NCBI GenBank assembly: GCA_021779955.1
Contig: JAJXZS010000030.1
Coordinates: 1-38,151, forward strand
Length of the DNA: 38,151 bases
From: Chloroflexota bacterium
GTDB taxonomy: Bacteria > Chloroflexota > Anaerolineae > Anaerolineales > Anaerolineaceae
Reading direction: 5' to 3'
Below, piece by piece: positions 23,915 through 32,872 of the stretch. The position numbers and the translations under genes were made by a program. Position 1 is the stretch's first letter; the number at the start of each line of letters is the position of its first letter. The notes under the pieces were generated by a model. That model was not told the DNA's origin. It ran no database searches and saw only the letters and a list, made by a program, of their open reading frames with translations.

Positions 23915-23939
23915 AGGCCGGCTGCTGCCGGCCTTTTTT
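23915..23939 (+). terminator. Intrinsic terminator of the miniprotein gene
   Basis: Perfect 8-bp stem AGGCCGGC/GCCGGCCT with TGCT loop, followed by TTTTT. It touches the stop codon of the convergent DinB-like gene. Confidence 0.9.
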
Positions 23940-24648
23940 ATTGCAGCGGATAAGCTAGTTTCTGGATGTGCTGAATGTGGTCCAATTCATGCCACAAAGT
24001 TCGGCGCAAGAATTTTCGCGGCGACCAGAATTCGCCCATCACGCCAACGACGGTCTTGTCTCCCGCAAGTCTTTTGAGCACTTCGTTGACGCGCTTGCGG
24101 GTGGCGTTCAAACGCTCGATCTCGTTATCGGGTAATTCGGCCCTCGGAATTCCTTCCCAGCCAAACCGCCTCAGGTACCAGTGCTCGCCGTTGGCAATGT
24201 GTCTTACGATCCCGCGGATGGACCACAGTTCGCCTGGGTGCTCGGCATCCATCACCTCAGGGCTCAAGCCGGCGATCAGATCCAGCAGGTCTTCGCGGGT
24301 CCAGGAAAGCATCAGCACACCCCGTTCGACCTCGGCTTCGGTCAAGGGCTTCCAGTCGTCACGGAACCATGCGTTGATCTCGATCTCGTCTTTCGAAGGA
24401 TTGTAGTTTTCGTCGATGTTGTAGCATTCGAAGACTTCTTCCAGGCGAACATGGAACTCTGTAAGCCCGGCAAGCCAGGAATCCCTTGTCCGGCTGTCGA
24501 CCCACTGTTTGTACTTGATGATCGCCCTCGGAAGGCTGATCAGCGCTTCAGGCCCGTCTTTGCCGTAAGAAAAGCAGCCCGGATAGTCCAAAGCCCAGGC
24601 CAGCGAGCGGCCCTCGATCCCATTTTCCAATCCAACGCGTATGGACAT
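23938..24648 (-). CDS. HicB-like N-terminal domain fused to a DinB-like metal-binding domain
   Basis: 236 aa. The first ~60 residues (GLENGIEGRSLAWALDYPGCFSYGKDGPEALISLPRAI) have the HicB-type pattern: small beta sheet, YPGCFSYGKDGPEAL, then a helix. From about residue 105 a four-helix DinB_2-like domain follows, with the metal-ligand style histidines RHIANGEHWYL and LWHELDHIQHI. DinB-fold enzymes include thiol transferases and metal hydrolases. No HicA toxin gene is beside it, so the N-terminus is probably a ligand-sensing or scaffold domain rather than an antitoxin. The substrate is unknown. Confidence 0.75.
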   Translation of the reverse strand: MSIRVGLENGIEGRSLAWALDYPGCFSYGKDGPEALISLPRAIIKYKQWVDSRTRDSWLAGLTEFHVRLEEVFECYNIDENYNPSKDEIEINAWFRDDWKPLTEAEVERGVLMLSWTREDLLDLIAGLSPEVMDAEHPGELWSIRGIVRHIANGEHWYLRRFGWEGIPRAELPDNEIERLNATRKRVNEVLKRLAGDKTVVGVMGEFWSPRKFLRRTLWHELDHIQHIQKLAYPLQ

Positions 24649-24747
24649 TTGTTCCTCCCCTATTGAGAACTTACCTTAATTCTACTCTCGATCGCTCGAA
24701 GCGTTGACTAATCGTAGGGCAGCGGGAAAATGCGCTGTGGGAACTTA

Positions 24748-24756
24748 TGTTATATT
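24748..24756 (+). promoter_or_regulatory. Putative extended -10 of the exporter operon
   Basis: TGT-TATATT, 43 nt before ATG 24800. TTGACT at 24704-24709 is too far to be its -35. Confidence 0.35.
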
Positions 24757-24799
24757 AATTACGTCTAAGAAAAGACTTCATCACGTCAAAGGGAAAAAC

Positions 24800-25576
24800 A
24801 TGGAAACAGCCAAAGGGGTAACGCTTGCCCGTCCAAAGAACAAGCTGAAATTCGACTGGTTGGTCCAGCTGTTATTCAAACCTAAAAATACGCTCGATTT
24901 GATTTTCGCAGAAGCCAGGCCGAACTGGCAGACTCCGCTGCTTGTGCTCGGGGTTGTCGGTTTCATCCAGGCGCTCATTGCTGGACCGATCAAGAAAACT
25001 GCTATCGAAATGGGGACGAACCTGCCGCCTGATTTTCAATGGTACTCCCCAGAGCAGCAGCAGCAGTTCCTCCAGGCTCAGGCGAGCCAGACTAGCCCGT
25101 TATTTCTGTACGTCTTTCCGATCCTGGGGCTTGTCATTGGCATTTTTATCACCTGGTTCCTGCTGCGCAGCCTGCTTCACCTGAGTTTGACGCTTGCGGG
25201 CAGTCGCGCGAAGAGTATGCTCTCGGGTAACCTGGCAGCCTGGTCTGTCACGCCGCTTATTTTGCGCTCGATCGTCCGCATCATTGCCATGCTGGCGACA
25301 AAATCACAAATCACAATTACCGGGCTTTCAGGTCTCGTCACAGCAGACGGTGGCTTCACTGCGTTTCTCTACGCCTTTCTTGCCCTGATCGATATCTTTG
25401 TTGTCTGGCAGCTCGTCCTTGTGCTCATTGGCGCGCAGAAGATTTCCAACCTGCCCAGGTTCAAGGCCTGGGGCGTGGCAGCCCTTGCATTCTTCATTCT
25501 GCTCCTCCTTGAAGCGCTGCCAGGCTTCATTGGCAGCCAACTGAGCGGACTCACGATGACCCGTATGTTCTTCTAA
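24800..25576 (+). CDS. Yip1-domain membrane protein
   Basis: 258-aa integral membrane protein with about five hydrophobic helices and the Yip1 pattern: a cytoplasmic start ending in FKPKNTLDLIFAEARPNWQTPLLVLGVVGFIQAL, then LFLYVFPILGLVIGIFITWFLLRSLLHLSLTLAG. Bacterial Yip1 proteins have no proven job; they are often encoded near exporters. I start at ATG 24800, with AAAGGGA ahead; the frame extends upstream to 24704, but those codons encode a non-conserved stretch. The stop is 5 nt before the ATPase gene, so it is the first gene of the exporter operon. TGT-TATATT at 24748-24756 is a likely promoter. Confidence 0.8.
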   Translation: METAKGVTLARPKNKLKFDWLVQLLFKPKNTLDLIFAEARPNWQTPLLVLGVVGFIQALIAGPIKKTAIEMGTNLPPDFQWYSPEQQQQFLQAQASQTSPLFLYVFPILGLVIGIFITWFLLRSLLHLSLTLAGSRAKSMLSGNLAAWSVTPLILRSIVRIIAMLATKSQITITGLSGLVTADGGFTAFLYAFLALIDIFVVWQLVLVLIGAQKISNLPRFKAWGVAALAFFILLLLEALPGFIGSQLSGLTMTRMFF

Positions 25577-25581
25577 ACACA

Positions 25582-26319
25582 ATGCCAAAAGAATTCGCTG
25601 TCGAGCTTCAGGACTTGCGCAAAGTCTACCCCATGGGCGACACAGAAGTGGTCGCGTTGGACAATGTCAACTTGCAAATCGAGAAAGGTTCGTTCACAGT
25701 TGTCATGGGGCCTTCCGGATCCGGTAAATCTACCTTGTTATACCTGATCGGCGGGTTGGACTGGCCGACTTCGGGCATGATCAAGGTCTGGGACGCAGTC
25801 GTTGACAGGATGGATGAGAATACCCTGGCAAACTTCCGGCGCAATCGGGTGGGTTTCATTTTCCAGTCCTTCAACCTGCTTGCGACTATGCCTGCAGACG
25901 AAAACGTTGCCTTTCCAATGCGCTTTTCTGGCGCCAAGCCTGCTGAGAGGGTGATGCGCTCGCGCGCTTTGCTCGAACAGGTTGGTCTGGGGGACCGTGC
26001 TTTGCACAAACCCACAGAGCTCTCGGGTGGTCAGCAGCAGCGCGTGGCGATTGCACGCGCGCTCATTCACGACCCTCCCCTGATCCTCGCCGACGAACCG
26101 ACAGGCAACCTCGACAGTACCAGCGGATATTCGATCATGCAGTTGCTCTCGGAACTGCACAAGACGGGCAAGACCGTGCTGGTCGTTACGCACGATTCGC
26201 GTATGCAGCAGTTCGCCACCAATACCATCTATCTGCTTGACGGCAGAATCGTTACGCCTGAAGAATTCAAGAACGCCACAGACGTGTCAAGGCTTGAAAA
26301 ACAAACTCAAGAAGGATGA
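25582..26319 (+). CDS. MacB/LolD-type ABC exporter ATPase
   Basis: 245-aa ATPase. Motifs: Walker A GPSGSGKST, Q-loop FIFQSFNLL, signature LSGGQQQRVAIARAL, Walker B LILADEPTGNLDS, switch VTHDS. The NLDS after Walker B and SFNLL Q-loop mark the MacB/LolD/FtsE-like group, which drive mechanotransmission or lipoprotein/peptide export. The permease is encoded two genes downstream, with an exported CARDB-type protein between them. The stop TGA overlaps the AAGGA of the next gene. Confidence 0.93.
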   Translation: MPKEFAVELQDLRKVYPMGDTEVVALDNVNLQIEKGSFTVVMGPSGSGKSTLLYLIGGLDWPTSGMIKVWDAVVDRMDENTLANFRRNRVGFIFQSFNLLATMPADENVAFPMRFSGAKPAERVMRSRALLEQVGLGDRALHKPTELSGGQQQRVAIARALIHDPPLILADEPTGNLDSTSGYSIMQLLSELHKTGKTVLVVTHDSRMQQFATNTIYLLDGRIVTPEEFKNATDVSRLEKQTQEG

Positions 26320-26323
26320 TCCA

Positions 26324-28078
26324 ATGAGAACTTCCAGAATCACTCTGATCCTACTCATGGTGCTTTCCGCCGTGCTCCTTGCCACAAGCAAAGGATTCGC
26401 CCAAACTCCCGGGATTACCCTCGACCAGACTTCTTTGTCGAAAACCGGCGCTCCAGGTCAGACGGTGTCCTATTCTGTAACCGTGAAGAATGATACAGGG
26501 GCGGATGCCGACATCAGCATTACCAAAGCCGGATCCGCGAAATGGACAACAACGACCTTCCCGGAGGCATCGTTTAGATTGGCTGCAGGAGCCCAGCAAG
26601 CTGTCGAGATCACCGTCCAGATCCCATCGGATGCGAGCAGCGGGACGAATGACATCGAAAACATCACTTTTACCGATGGAAGCACCAACGCTTCGGTCAG
26701 GGTGGAGACGGTGGTTTCCGTGCCTCAACCATCCACCGGCCGGCCCCTCGTTCTGGTCAATGGATATGACACGGGCGGCAAGGTACGTGGTGGACAGGAG
26801 TTCACTCTCAAGCTCCAGTTCGCCAACAAGGGCCAGCTTTCAGCCGTCAATATCCTGATCACATTCGACAATGCCGGGTTCATGGCCAGGAGCACGGGCG
26901 GCACGGTATCCATTCCCGTCCTCGATGCCGGAAAAGAAGTGACCATCTCACAAAACTTTACCGTGGGTTCGGACTTGACCTGGTCGGGCATCGGCAGCCT
27001 GAATGGAACGTATTCCTATGAAGATGCCTCTGGCAAACCATACACAGGCAGTTTCTCATGCACCATCACCATCGAATACCCTGGGTCATCCAGCTCTTAT
27101 GCTACTGCCACCCCCAATATCCCCAAACGGCCGCAACTGGTGGTTTCGAATTACACCACTGACGTCGATCCACTGCAACCGGGCACCATCTTTAACCTCA
27201 ACCTCGACGTGCGCAACCTCGGCAGCGCGGATGCGAAGGGCGTTTCCATGGTGCTTGGCGGCGGGGTATCTCCAGATGCCGGCACGCCCGGTCCTGGGGG
27301 CGTTTCGGGCTCGAGCGGCGAACTGACGAACTTCGCCCCCATCGGTTCTTCGAACATCGTTTATATGGGCGACCTGGCCAAAGATGCGGTCGTGACCATA
27401 CCGGTCAAGCTCATCGTAAACGTCAGCACGGTTCCGGGTGCCTACACTCTCAAACTCTCTTTCGTCTATACCGATCCGGCTGGCAACCGTCAGGTCGACG
27501 ATCAGGTGATCACCCTTCTTGTCTACTCATTGCCCCAGGTAGAAATCGGCTATTATCGCGATCCTGGATTTTTCAATGCCGGCATGATGACGACGCTTCC
27601 ATTGCAGGTGACCAACCTGGGCAGCAAATCTCATATCCTGGGCAACATGACGGTGACTGCCGAGAATGCCGATGTGAGCAACAATGTATCGCTCGTCGGC
27701 GCACTCGATCCGGGCGGCTACTACACGCTCGACGTCAATTTCATGCCCTACCAGGAAGGGCCGATGGAAGTGAAGGTCTCCATCAACTATACCGATGATT
27801 TCAACATGCCTCGCTTTGTCGAACAGACGCTGCAAATCGAAGTTCAGCCGGCCATGGATATGGGACCAACGCCGAACTCGGATGGCACGATCAACCCTGG
27901 CAAGGGCGATCAAATGCCTGTCGACGGTTTGACGCAGCCTGAAACCTTCCTCCAAAAGGTTTGGCGGGCGATCAAGGGCTTCTTGGGCCTGGATGGCGGG
28001 ACCGGCCAGAACCAAACGCCGGTGACCACTGAGATGCCGGTCGAAGGGAAACCCATCCCTGTCGGACCGAAGGGATAA
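26324..28078 (+). CDS. Exported CARDB/NEW3-repeat protein of the MacB-like exporter
   Basis: 584 aa: signal peptide (1-27, ending GFAQ), then repeated beta-sandwich domains. The first is NEW3-like (LSKTGAPGQTVSYSVTVKNDTGADADISI...WTTTFPEASFRLAAGAQQAVEITVQIP). Later ones are CARDB-like, each opening with PGxxFxLxxxxxNxG (GGQEFTLKLQFANKG, PGTIFNLNLDVRNLG, AGMMTTLPLQVTNLG). A short Gly/Pro-rich C-terminus has no clear membrane helix. It takes the gene position of a MacA adaptor between ATPase and permease, but shares no HlyD-type lipoyl or barrel features, so it is either a substrate-binding or an alternative adaptor. I start at ATG 26324; upstream residues in that frame overlap the ATPase gene. 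Confidence 0.82.
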   Translation: MRTSRITLILLMVLSAVLLATSKGFAQTPGITLDQTSLSKTGAPGQTVSYSVTVKNDTGADADISITKAGSAKWTTTTFPEASFRLAAGAQQAVEITVQIPSDASSGTNDIENITFTDGSTNASVRVETVVSVPQPSTGRPLVLVNGYDTGGKVRGGQEFTLKLQFANKGQLSAVNILITFDNAGFMARSTGGTVSIPVLDAGKEVTISQNFTVGSDLTWSGIGSLNGTYSYEDASGKPYTGSFSCTITIEYPGSSSSYATATPNIPKRPQLVVSNYTTDVDPLQPGTIFNLNLDVRNLGSADAKGVSMVLGGGVSPDAGTPGPGGVSGSSGELTNFAPIGSSNIVYMGDLAKDAVVTIPVKLIVNVSTVPGAYTLKLSFVYTDPAGNRQVDDQVITLLVYSLPQVEIGYYRDPGFFNAGMMTTLPLQVTNLGSKSHILGNMTVTAENADVSNNVSLVGALDPGGYYTLDVNFMPYQEGPMEVKVSINYTDDFNMPRFVEQTLQIEVQPAMDMGPTPNSDGTINPGKGDQMPVDGLTQPETFLQKVWRAIKGFLGLDGGTGQNQTPVTTEMPVEGKPIPVGPKG

Positions 28079-28096
28079 TTCAACGGGATTTCCATC

Positions 28097-29425
28097 ATGA
28101 GATTCTTCGATCTTGTCGGGCTGATCTTGTATAACCTTAACCGCCGTAAAGGCAGGGTCGCGCTGACAGCCGTTGGCGTGATCATCGGCACGGCTGCGGT
28201 GGTGGTTCTGGTTTCACTTGCCGCCGGTCTGCAGAAGAATGCCACCAGCCAGCTTTACGGTATTTCCGACCTCACCAACATCGAGGTCTACCCCGGTTAT
28301 TCGATGGGAGACAGCCAGGGAATGGCCGTGGCCGTCGGAGGTGGCGGTGGCAAGCAGATGCCCGATATGCAGCTTCTTACGCCTTCGACTATTTCAGACA
28401 TCGAAGCCATTCCGGGCGTCAAGCAGGTGATCCCGCAGGACTACCTGCAATTGGGCATCGATATGGTCTACGGCAAGCTGCATTCTTATGGCAACGTCAT
28501 CGGCCTTGACACGGATGATTTATCCAATATGGGCTTGACCGCATCGCAAGGCGTGACGAGCCTGGCCAAGGGTACGATCGTAATCGGAAGTTGGGTCACT
28601 CGCAACTTTTACGATCCGAAGGCAAGGCCGAATGACCCACCCGTTGAACCGCCTGACCTGCTCGGGCAATCGGTCAAGTTCGTGCTCTCCAAGTGGTCTG
28701 CGGACGGGGTCGAGGTCAAGAAAACGGTCACGCTCAAAGTCGTCGGCGTACTGAATGAAACCAGGGGCATGTCTGATGGCAGTATCTATCTGCCGTTGAG
28801 CGAAGTCACCGCATGGAATGAATGGTCTCGCGGCACGCGCATCAACCGCAACAAGGAAGGGTATTCGATGCTGAATGTGCGCGCCGAGAGCGTCGATGTC
28901 ACAACCGACATCGCAGATGCGATCAATGCGCTGGGTTACCAGGCGAACACACCTCAGTCCTACGTCGAAGGTATCAATTCCTTCTTCATGGTTTTGCAGG
29001 TCATCTTCGGCGGTGTGGGCGCCATTGCCTTGCTCGTGGCCGCCATTGGCATTGCCAATACGATGACCATGGCCATCCTCGAGCGCACCCGCGAAATCGG
29101 CCTGATGAAGGCAGTCGGCGCCACGAATAAGGACGTGCTCAGCATTTTCCTTGGCGAAGCGGCAGGCATCGGATTCCTGGGCGGCCTGGGCGGCGTCCTG
29201 ATCGGTTGGGGAGGCAGCGCCATCCTGAATGTGGTTGCCCTGTCTTACTATGCCAGCCAGGTTTCGCAGCAGGGAGGCCTGGTGCCCTCGATGGCCACCT
29301 CCACGCCCTTCTGGCTGCCGGTTTTTGCCCTTGGCTTTGCCACGGTGATCGGGCTGCTCTCGGGCCTCTATCCTGCGCTGCACGCGGCTTCCCTTGTGCC
29401 GGTGAATGCTTTGAAGTATGAGTAA
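28097..29425 (+). CDS. MacB-like ABC permease
   Basis: 442 aa with the MacB_PCD (first helix about 18-45, NRRKGRVALTAVGVIIGTAAVVVLVSL; extracytoplasmic part to ~285) and FtsX regions (three helices about 295-320, 345-370, 405-430, with GIANTMTMAILERTREIGLMKAVGA between). One plus three helices is the classic MacB topology. It pairs with the ATPase at 25582. The long insertion with a Gly-rich stretch (VGGGGGKQ) in the periplasmic part is family-typical variation. The substrate is unknown. Confidence 0.92.
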   Translation: MRFFDLVGLILYNLNRRKGRVALTAVGVIIGTAAVVVLVSLAAGLQKNATSQLYGISDLTNIEVYPGYSMGDSQGMAVAVGGGGGKQMPDMQLLTPSTISDIEAIPGVKQVIPQDYLQLGIDMVYGKLHSYGNVIGLDTDDLSNMGLTASQGVTSLAKGTIVIGSWVTRNFYDPKARPNDPPVEPPDLLGQSVKFVLSKWSADGVEVKKTVTLKVVGVLNETRGMSDGSIYLPLSEVTAWNEWSRGTRINRNKEGYSMLNVRAESVDVTTDIADAINALGYQANTPQSYVEGINSFFMVLQVIFGGVGAIALLVAAIGIANTMTMAILERTREIGLMKAVGATNKDVLSIFLGEAAGIGFLGGLGGVLIGWGGSAILNVVALSYYASQVSQQGGLVPSMATSTPFWLPVFALGFATVIGLLSGLYPALHAASLVPVNALKYE

Positions 29426-29440
29426 CGGAGACTGAAAGCG

Positions 29441-29884
29441 ATGAAAACCACAGGACTGCCGCCCAACAAGCTAATGGCGCGCCTGTATCGTTCAGGCCTT
29501 GGCTTGCTTGCCGGTAGAACGATCCTGCTGCTGACAACGACCGGACGCAAGTCGGGTTTGCCCCGTGTGACTCCACTCCAATATGAAAATGTCAATGGCG
29601 AGATCGTCGTCGCTTGCGGATTTGGCCGCCAATCGGATTGGGTGCGCAATCTTCAGAAGGACCCCCATGCCCGGGTGCAGATTCGCATGCGCAAGTTCAG
29701 AGTCGTCGCCGAGCTGATCACGGATGCCGGGCCAATCTGCGACTTTATTATGCTGCGGCTGAAAAGGCATCCCCTCATGGTGGGTGCAATCCTCCATTCC
29801 AAAGGCTTACCCTTCAAGCCCGCTCGCAGCGACCTGCTTGCCTACTCGCAGGGGCTGGCGATGGCGGTGTTGCACCGCGAATGA
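29441..29884 (+). CDS. Deazaflavin-dependent nitroreductase family protein (Ddn/DUF385)
   Basis: 147 aa with the family's TTTGRKSGLPRVTPLQY, VVACGFGRQSDWVRNLQKDP and RVQI strands of a split barrel. Relatives bind F420 or flavin and reduce nitro groups, quinones or sterol-like substrates. Whether this cell makes F420 cannot be seen here. It starts 15 nt after the permease and may be read with the exporter. Confidence 0.88.
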   Translation: MKTTGLPPNKLMARLYRSGLGLLAGRTILLLTTTGRKSGLPRVTPLQYENVNGEIVVACGFGRQSDWVRNLQKDPHARVQIRMRKFRVVAELITDAGPICDFIMLRLKRHPLMVGAILHSKGLPFKPARSDLLAYSQGLAMAVLHRE

Positions 29885-29917
29885 GGCGCGGAAAAGTCCA
29901 TCCCCATGTTTTGAGCG

Positions 29918-29923
29918 TATAAT
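29918..29923 (+). promoter_or_regulatory. Putative -10 box of hutU
   Basis: TATAAT, 47 nt upstream of the hutU ATG, with GGAGG (29960-29964) in between. No good -35; a small GGGG-TTT-CCCC hairpin (29930-29940) lies in the leader. Confidence 0.4.
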
Positions 29924-29970
29924 TAATCGCGGGGTTTCCCCCATCAATCCACCAGCATTGGAGGCTCTAA

Positions 29971-31629
29971 ATGTCCGGTCCCCGTCCTGTGCGCGCACCG
30001 CGCGGCACCCAACTCACCTGCAAGAACTGGCAGATCGAAGCAGCCTACCGCATGATCCAGAACAATCTGGATCCTGCAGTTGCCGAACGCCCGGATGATC
30101 TCGTGGTGTACGGCGGGCGCGGCCAGGCTGCGCGTAGTTGGGATGCCTTCGATGCCATTCTTGACACGCTGCGGCGCCTTGAGCCAGACGAGACCTTGCT
30201 CGTGCAATCCGGCAAGCCGGTGGCTGTGTTCAAGAGCCACACCGACGCCCCGCGCGTTTTGATTGCCAATTCGAACCTTGTGCCGCACTGGGCTACCCAG
30301 AAGCATTTCGATGAACTGGCTGCCCGCGGCTTGATCATGTACGGCCAGATGACCGCCGGTTCGTGGATTTATATCGGTACTCAGGGTATCCTCCAGGGCA
30401 CCTATGAGACTTTCGGATCGCTTGCCGAGCAAAAGGGATGGCACTCGCTCCGTGGTAAGTTTGTGCTCAGCGCGGGTCTTGGCGGCATGGGTGGCGCCCA
30501 ACCCCTCGCGATCACCATGAACGAAGGTGTCGCGTTGATCGTCGAGGTTGATCCGGAGCGGGCGCACAGGCGCATGGAAACAGGTTATGTGCAGACCGTG
30601 GTGGACACCCTCGAAGAAGCCATGACGCTGGTCGAGGAAGCCAGGGATCAGAAGGTCCCGCGCTCGATCGGCCTGATCGGAAACGCGGCCGAGATCTACC
30701 CCGAATTGGTGATGCGCGGCGTCATCCCTGATGCGGTCACCGACCAGACCCCTGCGCACGACGTGATGAGCTATGTCCCCGCCGGGTTCACCCCCGAGCA
30801 GGCCTGGCAGTTGCGCCAGAAGGATCCTGCCGGGTACGCGCGCCGCTCTGCCGATTCGATGAGCAGGCACGTGCAGGCCATGCTCGACTTCCAGAAACGC
30901 GGAGCTGAGGTCTTCGATTACGGCAACAACATTCGCCAGCGCGCCTTTGACAATGGCGTCAAGAACGCATTTGATTTTCCAGGGTTCGTTCCCGCATACA
31001 TTCGACCGCTTTTCTGCGTGGGCAAAGGCCCGTTCCGCTGGGTCGCGCTTTCAGGCGATCCTGAAGATATCTACCGCACAGACGAGGCGCTCGTCGAGCT
31101 CTTCCCCGAAAATGAGCACATGATCCGCTGGCTGAAGATGGCCCGCGAGCAGGTGCAGTTCCAGGGTCTGCCTGCGCGCATCTGCTGGCTGGGCTACGGT
31201 GAGCGCGCCAAAGCCGGCCTTAAGTTCAACGAGCTTGTCGCAAAGGGCATTGTCAAGGCGCCCATCGTCATCGGTCGCGACCATCTGGATTCCGGCTCAG
31301 TCGCATCGCCAAACCGCGAGACGGAAGGCATGCGCGACGGGACGGATGCCGTCAGCGACTGGCCCATTCTCAATGCGCTTATCAACACTGCAGGCGGAGC
31401 CACCTGGGTGTCTTTCCACCACGGCGGCGGTGTCGGCATTGGATACAGCCAGCACGCCGGCATGGTCATCGTTGCTGACGGCACACCCGAAGCGGCTGTG
31501 CGTATCCAGCGTGTGCTGACCACGGATCCTGGCATGGGCGTTGTCCGTCATGCCGATGCCGGCTATCCCGAAGCCATTTCATTTGCCAGGCAAAATGGGA
31601 TCCAGATTCCCATGCTGCCAAAGGATTAA
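29971..31629 (+). CDS. hutU: Urocanate hydratase (urocanase)
   Basis: Adds water to urocanate in histidine breakdown, using tightly bound NAD as an electrophile. The 552-aa protein is full length with the family's QTAGSW-like [30 protein letters not shown] (NAD binding), [10 protein letters not shown] with the essential cysteine (about residue 404), [16 protein letters not shown], and [16 protein letters not shown] near the end. GGAGG lies 6 nt before ATG. No hutH, hutI or hutG is in the window, so the rest of the pathway is elsewhere. The two membrane proteins directly after it (2 nt gap) are probably co-transcribed. Confidence 0.97.
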   Translation: MSGPRPVRAPRGTQLTCKNWQIEAAYRMIQNNLDPAVAERPDDLVVYGGRGQAARSWDAFDAILDTLRRLEPDETLLVQSGKPVAVFKSHTDAPRVLIANSNLVPHWATQKHFDELAARGLIMYGQMTAGSWIYIGTQGILQGTYETFGSLAEQKGWHSLRGKFVLSAGLGGMGGAQPLAITMNEGVALIVEVDPERAHRRMETGYVQTVVDTLEEAMTLVEEARDQKVPRSIGLIGNAAEIYPELVMRGVIPDAVTDQTPAHDVMSYVPAGFTPEQAWQLRQKDPAGYARRSADSMSRHVQAMLDFQKRGAEVFDYGNNIRQRAFDNGVKNAFDFPGFVPAYIRPLFCVGKGPFRWVALSGDPEDIYRTDEALVELFPENEHMIRWLKMAREQVQFQGLPARICWLGYGERAKAGLKFNELVAKGIVKAPIVIGRDHLDSGSVASPNRETEGMRDGTDAVSDWPILNALINTAGGATWVSFHHGGGVGIGYSQHAGMVIVADGTPEAAVRIQRVLTTDPGMGVVRHADAGYPEAISFARQNGIQIPMLPKD

Positions 31630-31631
31630 CT

Positions 31632-31991
31632 TTGAGTCGAGGGCGTTGGATCGGTTTTATCGCTGCCATCCTGTTGGGGTTGACTGCCGGATTGATCTAC
31701 GGCTGGGTCGTCAACCCTGCGCCGGTGAGCAACACCACCCTTGCTTCGATGCGCGGCGATTACAAGGCCGATTATGTGCTGATGGTGGCTGAAACCTACC
31801 ATACCTCGGGCGACCTCGCCCAGGCCAGGGCTGATCTCGATTACATCCTCCCAGACGAGCCTTTGATCGCGGTCCAGTCTGCGGTTATCACGGCGCAGCA
31901 GCTGGCCTATCCAACCAATGACATGCAAATGCTTGCCCAACTCGAAATGGCGCTCAAAGCAGGCGCGCAATCCGCAGGGGGAACCCCATGA
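31632..31991 (+). CDS. Single-pass membrane protein, first of a tandem pair
   Basis: 119 aa: TTG start with AAGGA 6-7 nt upstream; helix at about 6-27 (WIGFIAAILLGLTAGLIYGWVV). An extracytoplasmic helical region of the form YKADYVLMVAETYHTSGDLAQARADLDYI follows, resembling one TPR-like helix pair. No family was recognised. The layout (N-terminal helix, NPAPVS, TLRxDYK...A..L) repeats in the next gene, so the pair probably arose by duplication. The stop overlaps the next start (ATGA). Confidence 0.75.
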   Translation: MSRGRWIGFIAAILLGLTAGLIYGWVVNPAPVSNTTLASMRGDYKADYVLMVAETYHTSGDLAQARADLDYILPDEPLIAVQSAVITAQQLAYPTNDMQMLAQLEMALKAGAQSAGGTP

Positions 31992-32872
31992 ACGAGAAAA
32001 AGGGTCCTTTCTACCTGTTCACGGGTCTCATCATCGGCCTGCTGGTTGGCGTGATCGTCTCGCGCTTCATGCTGCCTGTGAGCTACACCGATACCGAGCC
32101 GGCAACCTTGCGCACCGATCAGAGGGAAGTGTATCGCAGCATGGTCGCCCGCGCCTTCCTCATGGAAGCCGATGTGAATCGGGCGCGCAGCCGACTCGAA
32201 CTGCTGCAGGATGCCTCTCCGGTGGAAGAATTGATTGCCCAGGCGCAAAGTCTCCTGGCGAACAAGGGAGATGAGCAAAGCGCGCGCGCCATGGCGCTTC
32301 TGGCTGCATCCTTCAGCCAGCCAAACTTGATGATTACTCCGCTCCCGCCGGCGTTCACGTCTATGCCAACCGTACCCCCGACCCTGGCCGTGACAGCCAG
32401 CATCCAGGCGGCAACTGCCAGCATCCAGGCGGCGACTGCCACGTCGATGCCCTCACCAACCACCAGGCCTGCCCCGACTCAAACACCCCGCAGCACTCCG
32501 CAGGTGCAGGCGAGCTCGACCGTGCAGCCGACGGAGCATTATTCCTTCCAGCTCGTTTCGAACGATCCTGTATGCCAGTCGGCGGATGCCAGACCCCTCA
32601 TGCAAATCACCGTGCTCGATGACAAGGAGAATCCGCTCGCAGGCGTGAAGATCGAGATCACCCTCGTCAATGCTGCGCCAACCTATTTCTACACCGGCCT
32701 CTATCCCGAAATCAGCCCCGGCTATGCCGACTACCTGATGGCCAAAGATACCCTCTATAACCTGCGTGTTGGAGATGGCGGCCAACTGGTCACCGGCTTG
32801 CAGGCGCCGGTCTGCGGTGAAGGCAGCGATGCCTACACGGGAGGCTTGAAGCTCACTTTCCGTCAACCTTAG
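31988..32872 (+). CDS. Single-pass membrane protein with beta domain, second of a tandem pair
   Basis: 294 aa: helix at about 9-28, then a region like the previous gene's (LPVSYTDTEPATLRTDQREVYRSMVARAFLMEADVNRARSRLELL). A Pro/Thr/Ala spacer (about 115-180) contains a tandem duplication, and a C-terminal beta-sandwich (about 182-294, LMQITVLDDKENPLAGVKIEITL) resembles carboxypeptidase-regulatory/Ig-like folds. It would face outside the cell. Function unknown; coupled to the preceding gene through ATGA. Confidence 0.75.
   Translation: MNEKKGPFYLFTGLIIGLLVGVIVSRFMLPVSYTDTEPATLRTDQREVYRSMVARAFLMEADVNRARSRLELLQDASPVEELIAQAQSLLANKGDEQSARAMALLAASFSQPNLMITPLPPAFTSMPTVPPTLAVTASIQAATASIQAATATSMPSPTTRPAPTQTPRSTPQVQASSTVQPTEHYSFQLVSNDPVCQSADARPLMQITVLDDKENPLAGVKIEITLVNAAPTYFYTGLYPEISPGYADYLMAKDTLYNLRVGDGGQLVTGLQAPVCGEGSDAYTGGLKLTFRQP
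32396..32437 (+). repeat. 21-bp tandem duplication inside the Pro/Thr/Ala spacer
   Basis: Two copies of GCCAGCATCCAGGCGGCAACT (20 of 21 identical), in frame, each coding ASIQAAT. Confidence 0.9.

Noticed and set aside
23938-24648. HicAB toxin-antitoxin module
   Set aside because: No HicA-like ORF on either side.
28520-29383. 287-codon minus-strand ORF over the permease
   Set aside because: Shadow of a clear MacB-type permease; no family features.
29944-30870. 308-codon minus-strand ORF over hutU
   Set aside because: Shadow of urocanase.
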